Origin: Maridesulfovibrio ferrireducens
GTDB lineage: Bacteria > Desulfobacterota > Desulfovibrionia > Desulfovibrionales > Desulfovibrionaceae
Direction of reading: 5' to 3'
NCBI RefSeq assembly: GCF_900101105.1
Contig: NZ_FNGA01000002.1
Span: forward strand, 624,479-688,478
DNA length: 64,000 nucleotides
Shown here piece after piece: positions 9,192 to 18,474 of this stretch. The translations under genes and the position numbers were made by a program. The notes under the pieces were generated by a model. That model was not told the origin of the DNA. It made no database searches and was given only the letters and a program-made list of their open reading frames with translations. Position 1 is the first letter of the stretch. Each line of letters begins with the position of its first letter.

Positions 9192-10382
9192 ATGCCCAGC
9201 AATTTATTTAAAGCACTTTCGGAGCAGACTGAGGAGCTAAAAGCAACCGGTCTTTACAAAGATGAAAGAATCATAACATCACCGCAACAGGCTCAAATAT
9301 CTGTAGCAGGTGGACAGGACGTTCTTAATTTCTGTGCCAACAACTATCTCGGCCTTGCCAACAATCCTGAACTGATAGAATCCGCAAAAAAAGCCCTTGA
9401 TAAATACGGATTCGGACTTTCATCCGTAAGGTTTATCTGCGGAACTCAGGATATTCACAAAAAGCTTGAACAAAAAATAAGCGAATTTCTCCAAACTGAA
9501 GATACAATTCTCTATGGATCGTGTTTTGACGCAAACGGCGGGTTGTTCGAAACTATCCTTTCGAACGAAGATGCGGTTATAAGCGACTCGCTTAATCACG
9601 CTTCAATAATAGATGGTGTACGCCTCTGCAAAGCTAAACGATTCCGCTATAAAAATAATGACATGGCAGATCTTGAACAGCAATTAAAAGATGCTTCCGA
9701 CTGCCGCTACCGACTGATTGTCACTGACGGTGTTTTTTCCATGGACGGAATAATAGCTGACCTCAAATCAATCTGCGACTTAGCGGACAAATATGACGCA
9801 CTTGTCATGGTTGATGATTCACACGCAGTTGGATTTGTCGGGGAAAACGGACGAGGAACACCTGAAGCGTGCGGAGTTCTCGGCCGTGTCGATATAATCA
9901 CCGGAACTCTCGGCAAAGCTCTCGGCGGTGCTTCCGGCGGTTACACATCAGGCCGTAAAGAAATCATTGAATGGCTGCGTCAAAGATCCCGCCCTTACCT
10001 TTTTTCAAATACTCTGGCTCCGGTAATAGCCTCTACATCAGTTGCAGTACTCGACCTGATCCAGAATCAGCCGGAACTCAGAACCAGACTTAATGAAAAC
10101 AGTCAACTTTTCCGCTCACGTATGGAAGAAGCCGGGTTCAACCTTGTGCCGGGCCATCACCCCATCATTCCGGTAATGCTCGGTGACGCGGTTCTGGCGC
10201 AAAAAGTTGCCGCAGGCCTTCTCGAAGAAGGTATTTATGTAATAGGATTCAGCTTCCCTGTCGTTCCTCGCGGGCAGGCCAGAATCCGGACGCAGATGTC
10301 GGCAGGCCATACCACGGAACAAGTAAACAAGGCCGTGGATGCATTTATCAAAGTAGGTCGTAAACTCAACATTATTGAATAG
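9192..10382 (+). CDS. kbl: Glycine C-acetyltransferase (2-amino-3-ketobutyrate CoA ligase)
   Basis: A 396-residue PLP enzyme of the alpha-oxoamine synthase family that cleaves 2-amino-3-oxobutyrate with CoA to glycine and acetyl-CoA. Family landmarks are [11 protein letters not shown] near the N-terminus, [31 protein letters not shown] with the PLP-contacting Asp-x-His, and the Schiff-base lysine in [14 protein letters not shown]. Length matches the E. coli enzyme. A GGAGG ribosome binding site lies before the ATG. tdh follows within 13 bases, and together the two genes convert threonine to glycine plus acetyl-CoA. An Lrp-type gene is divergent and is the likely regulator. Confidence 0.96.
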   Translation: MPSNLFKALSEQTEELKATGLYKDERIITSPQQAQISVAGGQDVLNFCANNYLGLANNPELIESAKKALDKYGFGLSSVRFICGTQDIHKKLEQKISEFLQTEDTILYGSCFDANGGLFETILSNEDAVISDSLNHASIIDGVRLCKAKRFRYKNNDMADLEQQLKDASDCRYRLIVTDGVFSMDGIIADLKSICDLADKYDALVMVDDSHAVGFVGENGRGTPEACGVLGRVDIITGTLGKALGGASGGYTSGRKEIIEWLRQRSRPYLFSNTLAPVIASTSVAVLDLIQNQPELRTRLNENSQLFRSRMEEAGFNLVPGHHPIIPVMLGDAVLAQKVAAGLLEEGIYVIGFSFPVVPRGQARIRTQMSAGHTTEQVNKAVDAFIKVGRKLNIIE

Positions 10383-10395
10383 AAGGCTCACCTTA

Positions 10396-11430
10396 ATGAA
10401 GACAATGAAGGCTCTGGTTAAAAGTAAATCGGAAGAAGGAATCTGGATGGAAGAAGTGCCCGTTCCTCAGTGCGGGCATAACGATGTTCTGATAAAAGTC
10501 AAAAAAACAGCTATTTGCGGAACTGATATACACATATATAATTGGGACAAATGGGCACAGCAGACAATCCCAGTCCCTATGGTTGTCGGGCACGAATTCT
10601 CAGGTGTAATCGAAAACCTCGGCAGTGAAGTTCAAGGCCTTGCCCTTGGTGACAGAGTTTCCGCAGAAGGACATGTCACTTGCGGTCACTGTCGAAATTG
10701 CAGAGCCGGGAAAAGACATCTCTGTAGAAACACTATCGGTGTAGGGGTTAATCGTCCGGGATGTTTTGCCGAGTATGTTTGTGTTCCGGCTTCAAATGTA
10801 TTTAAACTCACTGACGCAATTTCTGACGACGTAGGTTCAATCCTTGATCCACTTGGAAACGCCGCGCACACGGCCCTTTCCTTCAACTTAGTGGGTGAAG
10901 ATGTCCTTATCACCGGAGCCGGCCCCATCGGCATGATGGCTGTCGCAATAGCCCGCCATGCCGGAGCCCGTCACATTGTTATAACCGACCTTAATGACTA
11001 TCGTCTGGACATTGCCGACAAACTCGGAGCTACCCGCACCGTAAATGTCAGTAAAGAAAAGCTGGATGATGTCATGGCCGAACTTAATATGACCGAAGGG
11101 TTTGATGTAGGTCTTGAAATGTCCGGCAGCCCTGCTGCTTTCAGGGAAATGCTCGCAAAAATGAATCACGGCGGACATATTGCTCTGCTGGGTATTCTTC
11201 CGGATGACACTCAGATAGACTGGAACATGGTCGTTTTCAAGGGGCTGAAACTGAAAGGTATTTATGGCCGTGAAATGTTTGAAACATGGTACAAAATGTC
11301 CTCCATGCTTCAATCCAATCTTGATATTACTCCCGCAATTACGCATCATTTTAAAATCGATGATTTCCAAAAAGGTTTTGACGTTATGCGTACGGGGCAG
11401 TCTGGGAAAGTTATTCTGGACTGGACCTAA
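10396..11430 (+). CDS. tdh: L-threonine 3-dehydrogenase
   Basis: A medium-chain zinc alcohol-dehydrogenase-family enzyme oxidising L-threonine with NAD to 2-amino-3-oxobutyrate. It is about 344 residues and closely resembles E. coli Tdh along its whole length. The catalytic zinc region is [11 protein letters not shown]...VVGHEFSG, the structural zinc site has the [15 protein letters not shown] cluster, the NAD-binding fold is GAGPIGMMA, and [12 protein letters not shown] is near the C-terminus. The longest frame begins at a TTG inside the end of kbl. I take the ATG at 10396 (a second ATG at 10405 is possible), with AGAAGG upstream. It forms an operon with kbl. Confidence 0.95.
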   Translation: MKTMKALVKSKSEEGIWMEEVPVPQCGHNDVLIKVKKTAICGTDIHIYNWDKWAQQTIPVPMVVGHEFSGVIENLGSEVQGLALGDRVSAEGHVTCGHCRNCRAGKRHLCRNTIGVGVNRPGCFAEYVCVPASNVFKLTDAISDDVGSILDPLGNAAHTALSFNLVGEDVLITGAGPIGMMAVAIARHAGARHIVITDLNDYRLDIADKLGATRTVNVSKEKLDDVMAELNMTEGFDVGLEMSGSPAAFREMLAKMNHGGHIALLGILPDDTQIDWNMVVFKGLKLKGIYGREMFETWYKMSSMLQSNLDITPAITHHFKIDDFQKGFDVMRTGQSGKVILDWT

Positions 11431-11455
11431 CCTGAAAAGACTTTAAAATATTTCA

Positions 11456-11495
11456 CACCAAAAAGCCCCCGATATTATATCGGGGCTTTTTGGTG
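11456..11495 (+). terminator. Rho-independent terminator after kbl-tdh
   Basis: A long hairpin (14-bp outer stem CACCAAAAAGCCCC, then an inner GATAT/ATATC stem with one bulged C) whose descending arm contains a T-run. It lies 25 bases past tdh and can act in both directions, so it also closes the small HTH gene read from the other strand. Confidence 0.85.
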
Positions 11496-11517
11496 TAAAA
11501 AGAAAATTATTCAAAAA

Positions 11518-11787
11518 TCAATTATTCATACTGGAATAGATTCTCCTCACATGCCTTTGTGTAATTCCCAGTCTGTCCGCTATATCGGCATTTTCTATGC
11601 CATAATTTTTAAGCTTAATCACTTTTTCCGTAAGTTTTGCATGTTCTACAAAACGAGTCGAAATATACACTCTATCATTAGAAAATTCCTTAAGAACACT
11701 GAGAGCAGCCTTTTCGGGGCTTTTATTTCCCAGCCGGACACTATCCATCTCGCGAACCATAGCCTCATATAACAAATTCTCTTTCAT
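11518..11787 (-). CDS. Small helix-turn-helix protein of unknown function
   Basis: 89 residues. The C-terminal third has a clear helix-turn-helix signature (IENADIADRLGITQRHVRRIYSS), resembling the DNA-binding end of sigma-like or transposase-like HTH proteins. The N-terminal part is a charged helix. I start it at the ATG at 11787 because GGAGAGAGG precedes it; an upstream start at 11811 has no such site. It stands alone between the tdh terminator and the AsmA gene. A DNA-binding role is inferred from the HTH only. Confidence 0.65.
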   Translation of the reverse strand: MKENLLYEAMVREMDSVRLGNKSPEKAALSVLKEFSNDRVYISTRFVEHAKLTEKVIKLKNYGIENADIADRLGITQRHVRRIYSSMNN

Positions 11788-11873
11788 TACCTCTCTCCGG
11801 TTTATTATCAACTGATGAGTATAGACTAATGTTTCAACCCGTCAGCCCCTGCCAGACATTGTCGGAGATAATT

Positions 11874-11920
11874 AAAAAATTAAGGGCCCGCCCTTATAAA
11901 TAAGACAAGCCCCTAATTTT
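11874..11920 (-). terminator. Terminator downstream of the AsmA-like gene
   Basis: On the minus strand AAAATTAGGGGC pairs (one G-T) with GCCCTTAATTTT across a 20-odd base loop, followed by a T-rich stretch. It lies 45-90 bases past the stop of the AsmA-like gene. Confidence 0.6.
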
Positions 11921-11963
11921 AATACATTATAATTATTATTTCACACCAAACGCCTATCTTTCA

Positions 11964-14126
11964 TTAAAATAGACTTTTAATGGTATCACCTATTTTTTTT
12001 ACAGGATTTTTATCAGGTTCGGTTGTAGATTTCTCTCCACTCTTACCGGTAAAAGTCTTACCAATACCTTCCAATGTGTTTTGAACTCCTTCAAGCACAT
12101 TACCAACAATACTAAAACCGGACTTTGCAAGAATTACTGCAAAGCGTGGTAAATCGACCATAATTGAAGGGTCCGCGACCGCACCGGTAATATTTACAGG
12201 AACTGTCAGGCCGACAAGATCCTTACTGCTTTTTCCGCCCTGCCCTTCAAGAGAACCTACGATTTTAGCATCAAGTGCATAATCCAAAGTCATCGTATTA
12301 AGATCCATTTTACCGGCCCCATCGGCTCGAAGCAGAGGAGATTTGAGTACTAAATCTTTATTGACGGCAACACCTTTATCAATCTTCGCTGTCGCGGAAA
12401 CTTCGCCAAACTCTGTTCTGTTATTATTTCTATGACCAATCACCCCGCCTGTGAGGATCGAAAACGCATCTCCTGCCAGAAACAGGATATCAAAACCGGA
12501 CACATACCCGTCCAGAACTTTGAACCCAAGATTCCCATTCAGATTAGCAATAATAACTTTAACGTCATTCCCTCTGCTTGCAAGATTGGTAGTAAATCCC
12601 ATTTTACCGGAGAAACTGTCTTTTCCTGTCATTTCTTGTGAAAGAGCCTCACCGTCAAGTCCGGTAAGCGCACCGTTAAACGTCATTGTCGGAACAGCTC
12701 CGGTCACATTCAAAACGGCTGTAGAAGTAAACGCGCCTTTGGCTGCATTCAGGGAAAGCGGCTTGATGTTCAAAACTCCGCCCTTTGCGCGGGCAACGAC
12801 AATAACATTAGTCAAATTAGCCTTCCCGGCTATCAACTGCTTAACACTAAGATCAGCTTTCAAAGTCAACTTGCGTAAAAACTCAACAGGAAACAACTCA
12901 CCTTTTTTCTCAGATTTTACACCCGCTGTCGCTTTTTTATCAGCTTTGCCAGCTTCTTCAGGAGGCAGATAACTATCAAGATTAAATTTATCCACATCGA
13001 CAGCCAACTTAACATCGGGACGATCAGGGTTTGCAAACGAAGCAGCACCCTTAATAATTGTTTCATCCAGATTGATCAGTAAATTTGAAATTTCAACAGA
13101 CTTTGCCGTTCCAGATACGGAAAAATTAAGACCGACAGCAGTTAAGGCCTTATTACTGGAAGTTTTAACTCCAAATGCCATCTGCTCGAGAGTGCTTTTC
13201 AGATTAAATCCGGGAACACTCATATCACCAGTAAACTTAAGCTTGTCTCCTCCCATCCCTGAGCCCTTAAAAGAGCCTTCAGCTTTCATACCATAAGCTT
13301 CAAGGATAAGGTTACCAACGTCAGCAGTTCCGGCAGCAAGATTAAGGGCTGCGTCTCCAGAGAGCTTAACCTGACCTTTATTACCGGGAACAGCTGCTCC
13401 CTTTGCGTCCACAAGAACTTTCAAATCCTTAACAGAGAAAGATTTAAAATCTGACGACAGAATTGCAATCCCTGATGTGGTGGTATCCGCTACAATTTCC
13501 GGCTTTGTTGAAGACAGGAGCACGTGCACTTTAAAATTAAACGGCTCCCCGGGAGCAAATTCATCAATTGAAATATCACAATCATCAACGGCCTGCCTGA
13601 CATTATCCTTACGGTCATCCCATACAATTTGGGCATTTTCGATAAGAAGGCCACCCAAAGTAATATTAAGATCACTTTTAGCGTCATCAGCGGAAGGCTC
13701 CGGCTTTGTTGTCTCGCTTTCTTTAGCAATCAAATCGTCCCAGTTAGTTACTCCGGCTTTATTCCGCATAAGATTTAAAACCAGATTCTCAACGTCAACC
13801 CGCCTTAATTGCACATCTCCCGAAAGAAGAGGAAGCAACTTAAGGCTTACATCTGCGGATTTAAGGCTGAACATATTCTTTTCCGAAAAGCCCGGAGCAT
13901 TTGAAAGAGTCACTCCTGAAGTAGTCACTCCTACCCAAGGGAAAACCGAAAGTTTGATATCCCCGTCAAAAGTAAGTTCGCGCCCTGTTTTATCGCGCAC
14001 GACTTTAGAAATTTCATCTTTGTAATCATTAGGGTTAATAAAAATTGTCGCGAGCACCATTGCGGCAACAACGACAACAACCAGACTCGCGACCACTATC
14101 CCAATTATTTTAATCGGTTTACTCAT
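11964..14126 (-). CDS. AsmA-family inner-membrane-anchored protein
   Basis: About 720 residues. The start at 14126 (AGGGAG upstream) gives MSKPIK and then one signal-anchor helix (IIGIVVASLVVVVVAAMVLA), with the remainder in the periplasm. The opening NPNDYKDEISKVVRDKTGRELTFDGDIKLSVFPWVG is the classic AsmA N-terminus. The rest is repetitive beta-strand sequence with AsmA_2-like features near the C-terminus (DGYVSGFDILFLAGD, LRADGAGKMDLNTMTLDY). AsmA-like proteins are long beta-groove proteins implicated in envelope lipid transport and outer-membrane assembly. It is monocistronic, with a terminator downstream. The specific lipid or partner cannot be told. Confidence 0.88.
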   Translation of the reverse strand: MSKPIKIIGIVVASLVVVVVAAMVLATIFINPNDYKDEISKVVRDKTGRELTFDGDIKLSVFPWVGVTTSGVTLSNAPGFSEKNMFSLKSADVSLKLLPLLSGDVQLRRVDVENLVLNLMRNKAGVTNWDDLIAKESETTKPEPSADDAKSDLNITLGGLLIENAQIVWDDRKDNVRQAVDDCDISIDEFAPGEPFNFKVHVLLSSTKPEIVADTTTSGIAILSSDFKSFSVKDLKVLVDAKGAAVPGNKGQVKLSGDAALNLAAGTADVGNLILEAYGMKAEGSFKGSGMGGDKLKFTGDMSVPGFNLKSTLEQMAFGVKTSSNKALTAVGLNFSVSGTAKSVEISNLLINLDETIIKGAASFANPDRPDVKLAVDVDKFNLDSYLPPEEAGKADKKATAGVKSEKKGELFPVEFLRKLTLKADLSVKQLIAGKANLTNVIVVARAKGGVLNIKPLSLNAAKGAFTSTAVLNVTGAVPTMTFNGALTGLDGEALSQEMTGKDSFSGKMGFTTNLASRGNDVKVIIANLNGNLGFKVLDGYVSGFDILFLAGDAFSILTGGVIGHRNNNRTEFGEVSATAKIDKGVAVNKDLVLKSPLLRADGAGKMDLNTMTLDYALDAKIVGSLEGQGGKSSKDLVGLTVPVNITGAVADPSIMVDLPRFAVILAKSGFSIVGNVLEGVQNTLEGIGKTFTGKSGEKSTTEPDKNPVKKIGDTIKSLF

Positions 14127-14325
14127 GGGTGCATTCTCCCTACATAATTGCATAAATATTTAGGCAAATCGCCATACTCCTAACATAGCCTGTCAGCGAA
14201 AAAAATCAAACTATAAATATAACAAAACAAAATGCCCGGACCAATAAGAAGACTCTTTACTCAGCATAAAACACATCTAACCCTTTTTTATTGCCAATAT
14301 TCCCGAAATCAGGCAATTAATCGAC

Positions 14326-15126
14326 ATGCAAAAAAAATGGTCTTTCGCCCTTACATGCCTTGTCACGTATGCAACCTACCTTTTCACCATGGCAGAACTA
14401 CCCGCATTTTTAAATCATCTTTTGGGAAACTGGCCGGAAATGCTTGGTTACAGATTTGCGACCAGATTAAAAGATCCCGTACTTTTATATTTCTGCCTTG
14501 GTCACTTGGCTATATTCGGCGCAATTATACCACTCTATCTAGCTAAAAAATTTGATCTTAAACCGCACAGAAAAGTTCCATCCGCCATATTATGGCCCAG
14601 CATCGTGGCTTTAGTCGGCTCGTTTTTATTTTACGCACATTTTCAAGGATTTCTCACAAACATGCTGCATCCGGACCCGGATCTGCCATACATGACAGAA
14701 GCATTTTTCTACATATTTCCCTTTTCACTGGGTCTTTGTGTCTACTCATGCTTTTTGATTCCACGCGCTGTAATGCTGATTATGGACGGCAATAAATTTT
14801 CACCTATCCTCGAAGCTGCGGCTGCCATTGGTTCAATTTTGATTTCATGGCAGATGTACATACACATTGGCCATATTTTACCGGAGAAAATATTCTGGAC
14901 TGGTATGGTAATAGCTGCGGCTGGGGCATTGTCCAGATCGTTCTATCTGTCGTTTATAGCCTGTTTTGCCACCCTTTACGGGGCTTCAATGGTCAATCCT
15001 GTTTTCTACGAAATTCCATGGGAACCGATCTTACCGGGATTTCTTGCCGCCTTCGTAGCCTTCTGCCTATATCTTCATTCAAGAGATACAAGATCATTCC
15101 CGCACATTTCTACGACAAACAGTTAA
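14326..15126 (+). CDS. Polytopic membrane protein of unknown function
   Basis: 266 residues with about seven hydrophobic segments, including LLYFCLGHLAIFGAIIPLYLA, ILWPSIVALVGSFLFYAHF, a YIFPFSLGLCVYSCFLI block and a C-terminal FLAAFVAFCLYLH. I do not recognise a family and see no conserved catalytic motif. The ATG at 14326 has only a weak upstream AGG. The gene sits alone between the AsmA-like gene and the convergent MerR gene. An inner-membrane location is clear from hydrophobicity; function is unknown. Confidence 0.7.
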   Translation: MQKKWSFALTCLVTYATYLFTMAELPAFLNHLLGNWPEMLGYRFATRLKDPVLLYFCLGHLAIFGAIIPLYLAKKFDLKPHRKVPSAILWPSIVALVGSFLFYAHFQGFLTNMLHPDPDLPYMTEAFFYIFPFSLGLCVYSCFLIPRAVMLIMDGNKFSPILEAAAAIGSILISWQMYIHIGHILPEKIFWTGMVIAAAGALSRSFYLSFIACFATLYGASMVNPVFYEIPWEPILPGFLAAFVAFCLYLHSRDTRSFPHISTTNS

Positions 15127-15223
15127 AGATCGTCAGAAAACACCATATTCTAAAATATGAGAGATATGAATTAGTTGTGCGGCTATGATGTAATAAAAAA
15201 AAGTAGACGGGATGACGAGTATA

Positions 15224-15628
15224 TTAATCGAGTAGTTTTCTTACAACAAGCAATTCAGCGTGGATTTCCTTAAGAATTGCAGTATCAAAAGAACCGTCGG
15301 AATTCTTATCCATCCCAAACAAAGGCAATTGCTCGGCAGAATTTTTCCCGACAATTTCAGCTGTCATTTCCGCATCACTCTGCGGATCAAATGAATCCAG
15401 CCGTTTTCGAGCACCTTCAATTGTAAGCCCCTCATCATGCAGAAGCATCTTGATGCGAGCGATAAGCTGAACATGTTCTTCATTATAAAGACGCTGACCT
15501 GACGGCGTGCGAATAGGCTCAAGCTGCTCAAATTCCCCTTCCCAGAAACGCAGCACGTAAGATTTCAAGCCGACAAGTTTTGCCGCCTGACCTATTTTGT
15601 ATATTTTTGATTCATTCTGCCGACTCAT
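15224..15628 (-). CDS. MerR-family transcriptional regulator
   Basis: 134 residues. The N-terminal MerR winged helix shows YKIGQAAKLVGLKSYVLRFWE and PIRTPSGQRLYNEEHVQLI, followed by the dimerisation helix start LLHDEGLTIEGARKRL. No C-terminal cysteine metal site or ligand domain is present; the tail is short and acidic, so it belongs to the simple MerR/HspR-like type. AAGG precedes the ATG. It is transcribed away from the tRNA-Val gene; its targets are unknown. Confidence 0.86.
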   Translation of the reverse strand: MSRQNESKIYKIGQAAKLVGLKSYVLRFWEGEFEQLEPIRTPSGQRLYNEEHVQLIARIKMLLHDEGLTIEGARKRLDSFDPQSDAEMTAEIVGKNSAEQLPLFGMDKNSDGSFDTAILKEIHAELLVVRKLLD

Positions 15629-15804
15629 AAGAACCTTACTATCAAAGAGATATCCCTTAGAAAAGACTAAATACGCAAAAAACTGCGTAAATTCAGATTA
15701 ATTTTACACACGACGAGCAAAGCTATGCTTAGCACCCTAAACGTACAAAAAGAAATCCTTATTTTATGAACCGTCCACAATCATTAAAAAAATATTTTTC
15801 TTGC

Positions 15805-15833
15805 TTGACAGAGAACACTACCTCAAGTAGTTA
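15805..15833 (+). promoter_or_regulatory. Sigma-70 promoter of tRNA-Val
   Basis: TTGACA at 15805-15810, a 17-base spacer and TAGTTA at 15828-15833, ending 22 bases before the first base of the tRNA. Spacing and position are right for a stable-RNA promoter. Confidence 0.65.
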
Positions 15834-15855
15834 TCGTCTCCGTTGAGACAAACAT

Positions 15856-15930
15856 AGGCGCGTAGCTCAGGGGTAGAGCACTTGCTTGACATGCAAGGGG
15901 TCAACAGTTCAAAGCTGTTCGTGCCTACCA
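15856..15930 (+). tRNA. tRNA-Val (anticodon GAC)
   Basis: A complete cloverleaf can be folded. The acceptor stem AGGCGCG pairs with CGTGCCT (one G-T). The D-arm is GCTC/GAGC, and the anticodon stem CTTGC/GCAAG carries loop TTGACAT (anticodon GAC). The T-arm is AACAG/CTGTT with loop TTCAAAG, followed by discriminator A and an encoded CCA. A promoter lies upstream and a strong terminator downstream. The region from the anticodon stem to just past CCA is repeated, in partial and diverged form, at five places over the next 13 kb, marking this gene as an integration site. Confidence 0.95.
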
Positions 15931-15941
15931 TTAGGTAGAAC

Positions 15942-15975
15942 AAGGCTGGTTATCGAAAGATAACCAGCCTTTTTT
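15942..15975 (+). terminator. Terminator of tRNA-Val
   Basis: An 11-bp perfect stem beginning GGCTGG with a GAAA loop followed by six T. A near-identical hairpin with the loop reversed occurs at 19932-19966 after another tRNA-Val fragment, and a diverged relative at 25695-25728. Confidence 0.92.
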
Positions 15976-16168
15976 CGTTTTGGGATATATTGCGGGGAAC
16001 ATTTTGCGGCTCTCCAGTCAACTTATCTTCATATTCTGCATTCCGCTTGATAATATTGAAAAACCACCCGCGCTAAACAAATAGTAGCGAACAAGTGTCG
16101 AATTTGATAACTCGTAATTGCACTACCTCCACCCGAGCCTACTACAGCATTGTTCGAAGGAAAAAAAC

Positions 16169-17011
16169 ATGCAAAAAAAGATATACTATCATTTCCTAGT
16201 GATATTTATTTTATTTATTTCAGCTTATCCCCCAGCAATATATGCCGATTCAATAGACAATTTGTACGATGCTGCAATTTCTGATGCTAGAATAGCAAAA
16301 CCGGACGAGATATCTCGATCGTTGGTGGGAATATCTTCACCAGACAATAAAAACATACCCACAGTCCTGCAATGGAAAGAAATTTACGGTGAAAACCATG
16401 TATTGGTGTGTAGTTGGGTCGGAACCTATATTTCAAATAAAGGTTGGGGAGAAGGCCAAACTTATACACTTGGCAGCACAGATAATTTATGGATCACGGT
16501 AAGTCCGCAGTTAAAGACTTTTTTCAGCAGCAATGAATTTTGGCCGGATTCACACGCAGAAATAATCCTAAGAATTGAACAATTACTTGGACTTCCCAAA
16601 GACAACGGTAAAGTAAAATTCATAGAGTTCTGGGTTAAACCTTCTGACCTGTTCAGACCCAGTCCCGACCCGGACCCAAGCGATCATGAAGCACAGCTTG
16701 AGTATCCATGGAAGAAAAGCCGATTCCAAATTCAAGAAATATCCCAGAAAATTCATGAATATGTCAGCTCTAAAGATCCCAACCACGAATATACATTTAA
16801 AGAGTGGTTTGAAAACCTGAATGCCACCAGCTACAGCGGCTCAACACCCTACCCTTGGACTAAACTAGGCTACACCTATGACTGGGCTGAGGATATCCAC
16901 AACAACGGGCATGTGGGTTTGTCTGAATTCCTCGTACTCGGCGGAGCGACCATTATTATTGAACAGACTGTGGACACTGATAATTTAGAAGATTATTTCG
17001 TTCAGCCATAA
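16169..17011 (+). CDS. Secreted protein of unknown function
   Basis: 280 residues. The ATG at 16169 is preceded by AAGGA. The N-terminus is a good Sec signal peptide (MQKKIYYHFLVIFILFISA..., predicted cut after IYA at about residue 27). The mature part is soluble, rich in Trp, Tyr and acidic residues, and has motifs such as WKEIYGENHVLVCSWVGTY and TKLGYTYDWAEDIHNNGHVGLSEFLV. I recognise no family and see no obvious catalytic signature. It is the first cargo gene after tRNA-Val and is followed by two tRNA 3' fragments, so it is probably acquired. An export role (periplasmic or extracellular) is the only supportable statement. Confidence 0.7.
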   Translation: MQKKIYYHFLVIFILFISAYPPAIYADSIDNLYDAAISDARIAKPDEISRSLVGISSPDNKNIPTVLQWKEIYGENHVLVCSWVGTYISNKGWGEGQTYTLGSTDNLWITVSPQLKTFFSSNEFWPDSHAEIILRIEQLLGLPKDNGKVKFIEFWVKPSDLFRPSPDPDPSDHEAQLEYPWKKSRFQIQEISQKIHEYVSSKDPNHEYTFKEWFENLNATSYSGSTPYPWTKLGYTYDWAEDIHNNGHVGLSEFLVLGGATIIIEQTVDTDNLEDYFVQP

Positions 17012-17113
17012 TCGAGAACAGCTTTACGACACGAACACCAAAACATCGACCTTCAGGAACTGGGAGTTATAGAGAGCGGCAATTACAGCTGCGTACAGAA
17101 CCCCATCCAATTA

Positions 17114-17137
17114 TTTCAAAGCTGCTCGTACCTACCA
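17114..17137 (+). repeat. tRNA-Val 3'-end fragment (T-loop to CCA)
   Basis: 24 bases match the tRNA-Val T-loop, T-stem, acceptor strand and CCA with 21 identities. It shares with the copy at 17286 the substitutions that give CTGCTCGTACCT-like sequence. A terminator follows. It is interpreted as a remnant attachment site. Confidence 0.6.
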
Positions 17138-17146
17138 AGTAAATTC

Positions 17147-17180
17147 AAGGGTTTAGGATCAATTCCTAGACCCTTTTTTT
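17147..17180 (+). terminator. Terminator behind a tRNA-Val fragment
   Basis: A 9-bp stem GGGTTTAGG/CCTAGACCC (one G-T), a 7-base loop and a seven-T run, ten bases after the fragment at 17114-17137. It could also terminate the secreted-protein gene upstream. Confidence 0.75.
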
Positions 17181-17198
17181 GTGCATGGTCAACCAATG

Positions 17199-17218
17199 CC
17201 TATAACACCCCTATAACA
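17199..17218 (+). repeat. Short direct repeat CCTATAACA x2
   Basis: CCTATAACA occurs twice, 11 bases start to start (17199-17207 and 17210-17218), between two tRNA-Val fragments. It could be a recombinase arm-type site or chance. Confidence 0.3.
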
Positions 17219-17285
17219 TCACTGAAAAATGTTGACCCTCAAGAAAAAAGACTAATTAATCCAAACTACTAGAACCGTTAACATG

Positions 17286-17336
17286 TGCTTGACATGCAAG
17301 GGGGCAGCAGTTCAAAATTGCTCGTACCTACCATTA
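17286..17336 (+). repeat. tRNA-Val 3'-half copy (anticodon stem to CCA-TTA)
   Basis: 51 bases align without gaps to tRNA-Val positions 15883-15933 with 45 identities. Similarity starts abruptly at the anticodon stem and includes the GAC anticodon loop, T-arm, acceptor strand, CCA and TTA. Two of the six differences (A to G and T to C) fall on opposite sides of one T-stem base pair, so pairing is kept. This pattern suits an att half-site brought by an integrating element from another tRNA-Val allele. The 17012-17581 gap otherwise holds only the fragments, a terminator and AT-rich sequence. Confidence 0.85.
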
Positions 17337-17581
17337 AAGAGAAAAAGATCAGCCCTTTTCAGTTAATTCTTTCAACCAACTTAAAACTTATCCTCGATAA
17401 AATTGTTCGGTCACGGTGTATTGGTAATCTTGATTGGGCAGTTGCAAAAATTCTCGCATACTTTGTCTTTCTACTGTTTTGAATTTGGAATCGGAATTAC
17501 AAACGGGCTTATGAACTTGCACCCATTTTAATTATATCATACAAGAATTAATAAATTCATTAAAACAATTCAGGAGATATA

Positions 17582-18472
17582 ATGTCTGCAAAAGTAGAAA
17601 ATTTTTATGATGGCGTAGCTGAGGGGTATTCAGAACAGTATGAACGCGAAAACATCCAGAACATTCAGTGTGACTACCCTGCCAACTATTTCAGATTGCA
17701 GCTACTTATGAATTCTTTTGTAAAAAATGATATTAAAAAAGTTATTGAAGTTGGAGTTGGTGAAGGAACTCCCCTAGCGACACTAGCTAAAACTGGAATA
17801 GATATATTTGGATTTGATATCGCTAATAAAATGGTAGAAAGATCCAAAAAAACGATGAAAGACAATGGATTAGATCCCAGCAAAATCTTCTGGGGAGATA
17901 TTCAAGATCCAACAACATATCTGCATGCAGTAAAAGATGGAAAGTTTGACGCTGCAATGGCAATGGGAGTAATGCCCCACATAGATAATGATGATTTTGT
18001 TTTAAATAATATTGGTGGACTAGTAAAAAAAGGCGGAAAGGTTTTTATAGAATTTAGAAATAAACTATTTTCACTATTCTCCTTTAATAGACATACAGTT
18101 GATTTTATTTTGAATGATCTCTTGGATGGAGTAGACAAGTCACTTTTAAAAAAAGTTGAAGAAGATCTCAACAGTCGAATTCGCATCGACATGCCCCCAA
18201 CCAGAAGCAACGATGGCGGACAAGAGGGCGTAGGTTTTGATACAATTCTTTCAAAATTTCATAACCCCTTTGAGGTCATCGAGCTTTTTAATAAGCACAA
18301 TTTCCAAGATGTGAATGTTCTCTGGTATCACTACCATCCTTCGATGCCATACTTGGCAGATAGTATGCCTCTACAATTTAGAAAGGAAGCAATAAAACTT
18401 GAACATAACCCCTCTTCATGGAAAGGAATGTTTTTATGTTCTGCTTTTATCATTGAGGCAACTAAAGTCTAA
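17582..18472 (+). CDS. Class I SAM-dependent methyltransferase
   Basis: 296 residues, cytoplasmic. The SAM-binding Rossmann signature is VIEVGVGEGTPLATLAK at about residues 56-72, followed by the acidic turn IDIFGFDIANKMVERSK and the motif-IV-like FDAAMAMGVMPHI. The C-terminal half is variable and presumably binds the acceptor. GGAG lies seven bases before the ATG. The DUF4910 peptidase-like gene starts two bases after its stop, so the two form an operon. Together they resemble accessory genes of polysaccharide or glycolipid clusters, but no such cluster is present. The substrate is unknown. Confidence 0.82.
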   Translation: MSAKVENFYDGVAEGYSEQYERENIQNIQCDYPANYFRLQLLMNSFVKNDIKKVIEVGVGEGTPLATLAKTGIDIFGFDIANKMVERSKKTMKDNGLDPSKIFWGDIQDPTTYLHAVKDGKFDAAMAMGVMPHIDNDDFVLNNIGGLVKKGGKVFIEFRNKLFSLFSFNRHTVDFILNDLLDGVDKSLLKKVEEDLNSRIRIDMPPTRSNDGGQEGVGFDTILSKFHNPFEVIELFNKHNFQDVNVLWYHYHPSMPYLADSMPLQFRKEAIKLEHNPSSWKGMFLCSAFIIEATKV

Positions 18473-18474
18473 TT

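Noticed and set aside
10888-11370. 160-codon minus-strand frame opposite tdh
   Set aside because: Antisense shadow of a strongly conserved enzyme gene.
13477-14025. 182-codon plus-strand frame opposite the AsmA-like gene
   Set aside because: Antisense shadow of a clearly coding frame; no ribosome binding site and a low-complexity Ser/Leu/Thr product.
17285-17482. 65-codon frame starting inside a tRNA-Val copy
   Set aside because: It reads through the tRNA fragment and AT-rich DNA, has no ribosome binding site and no recognisable sequence.
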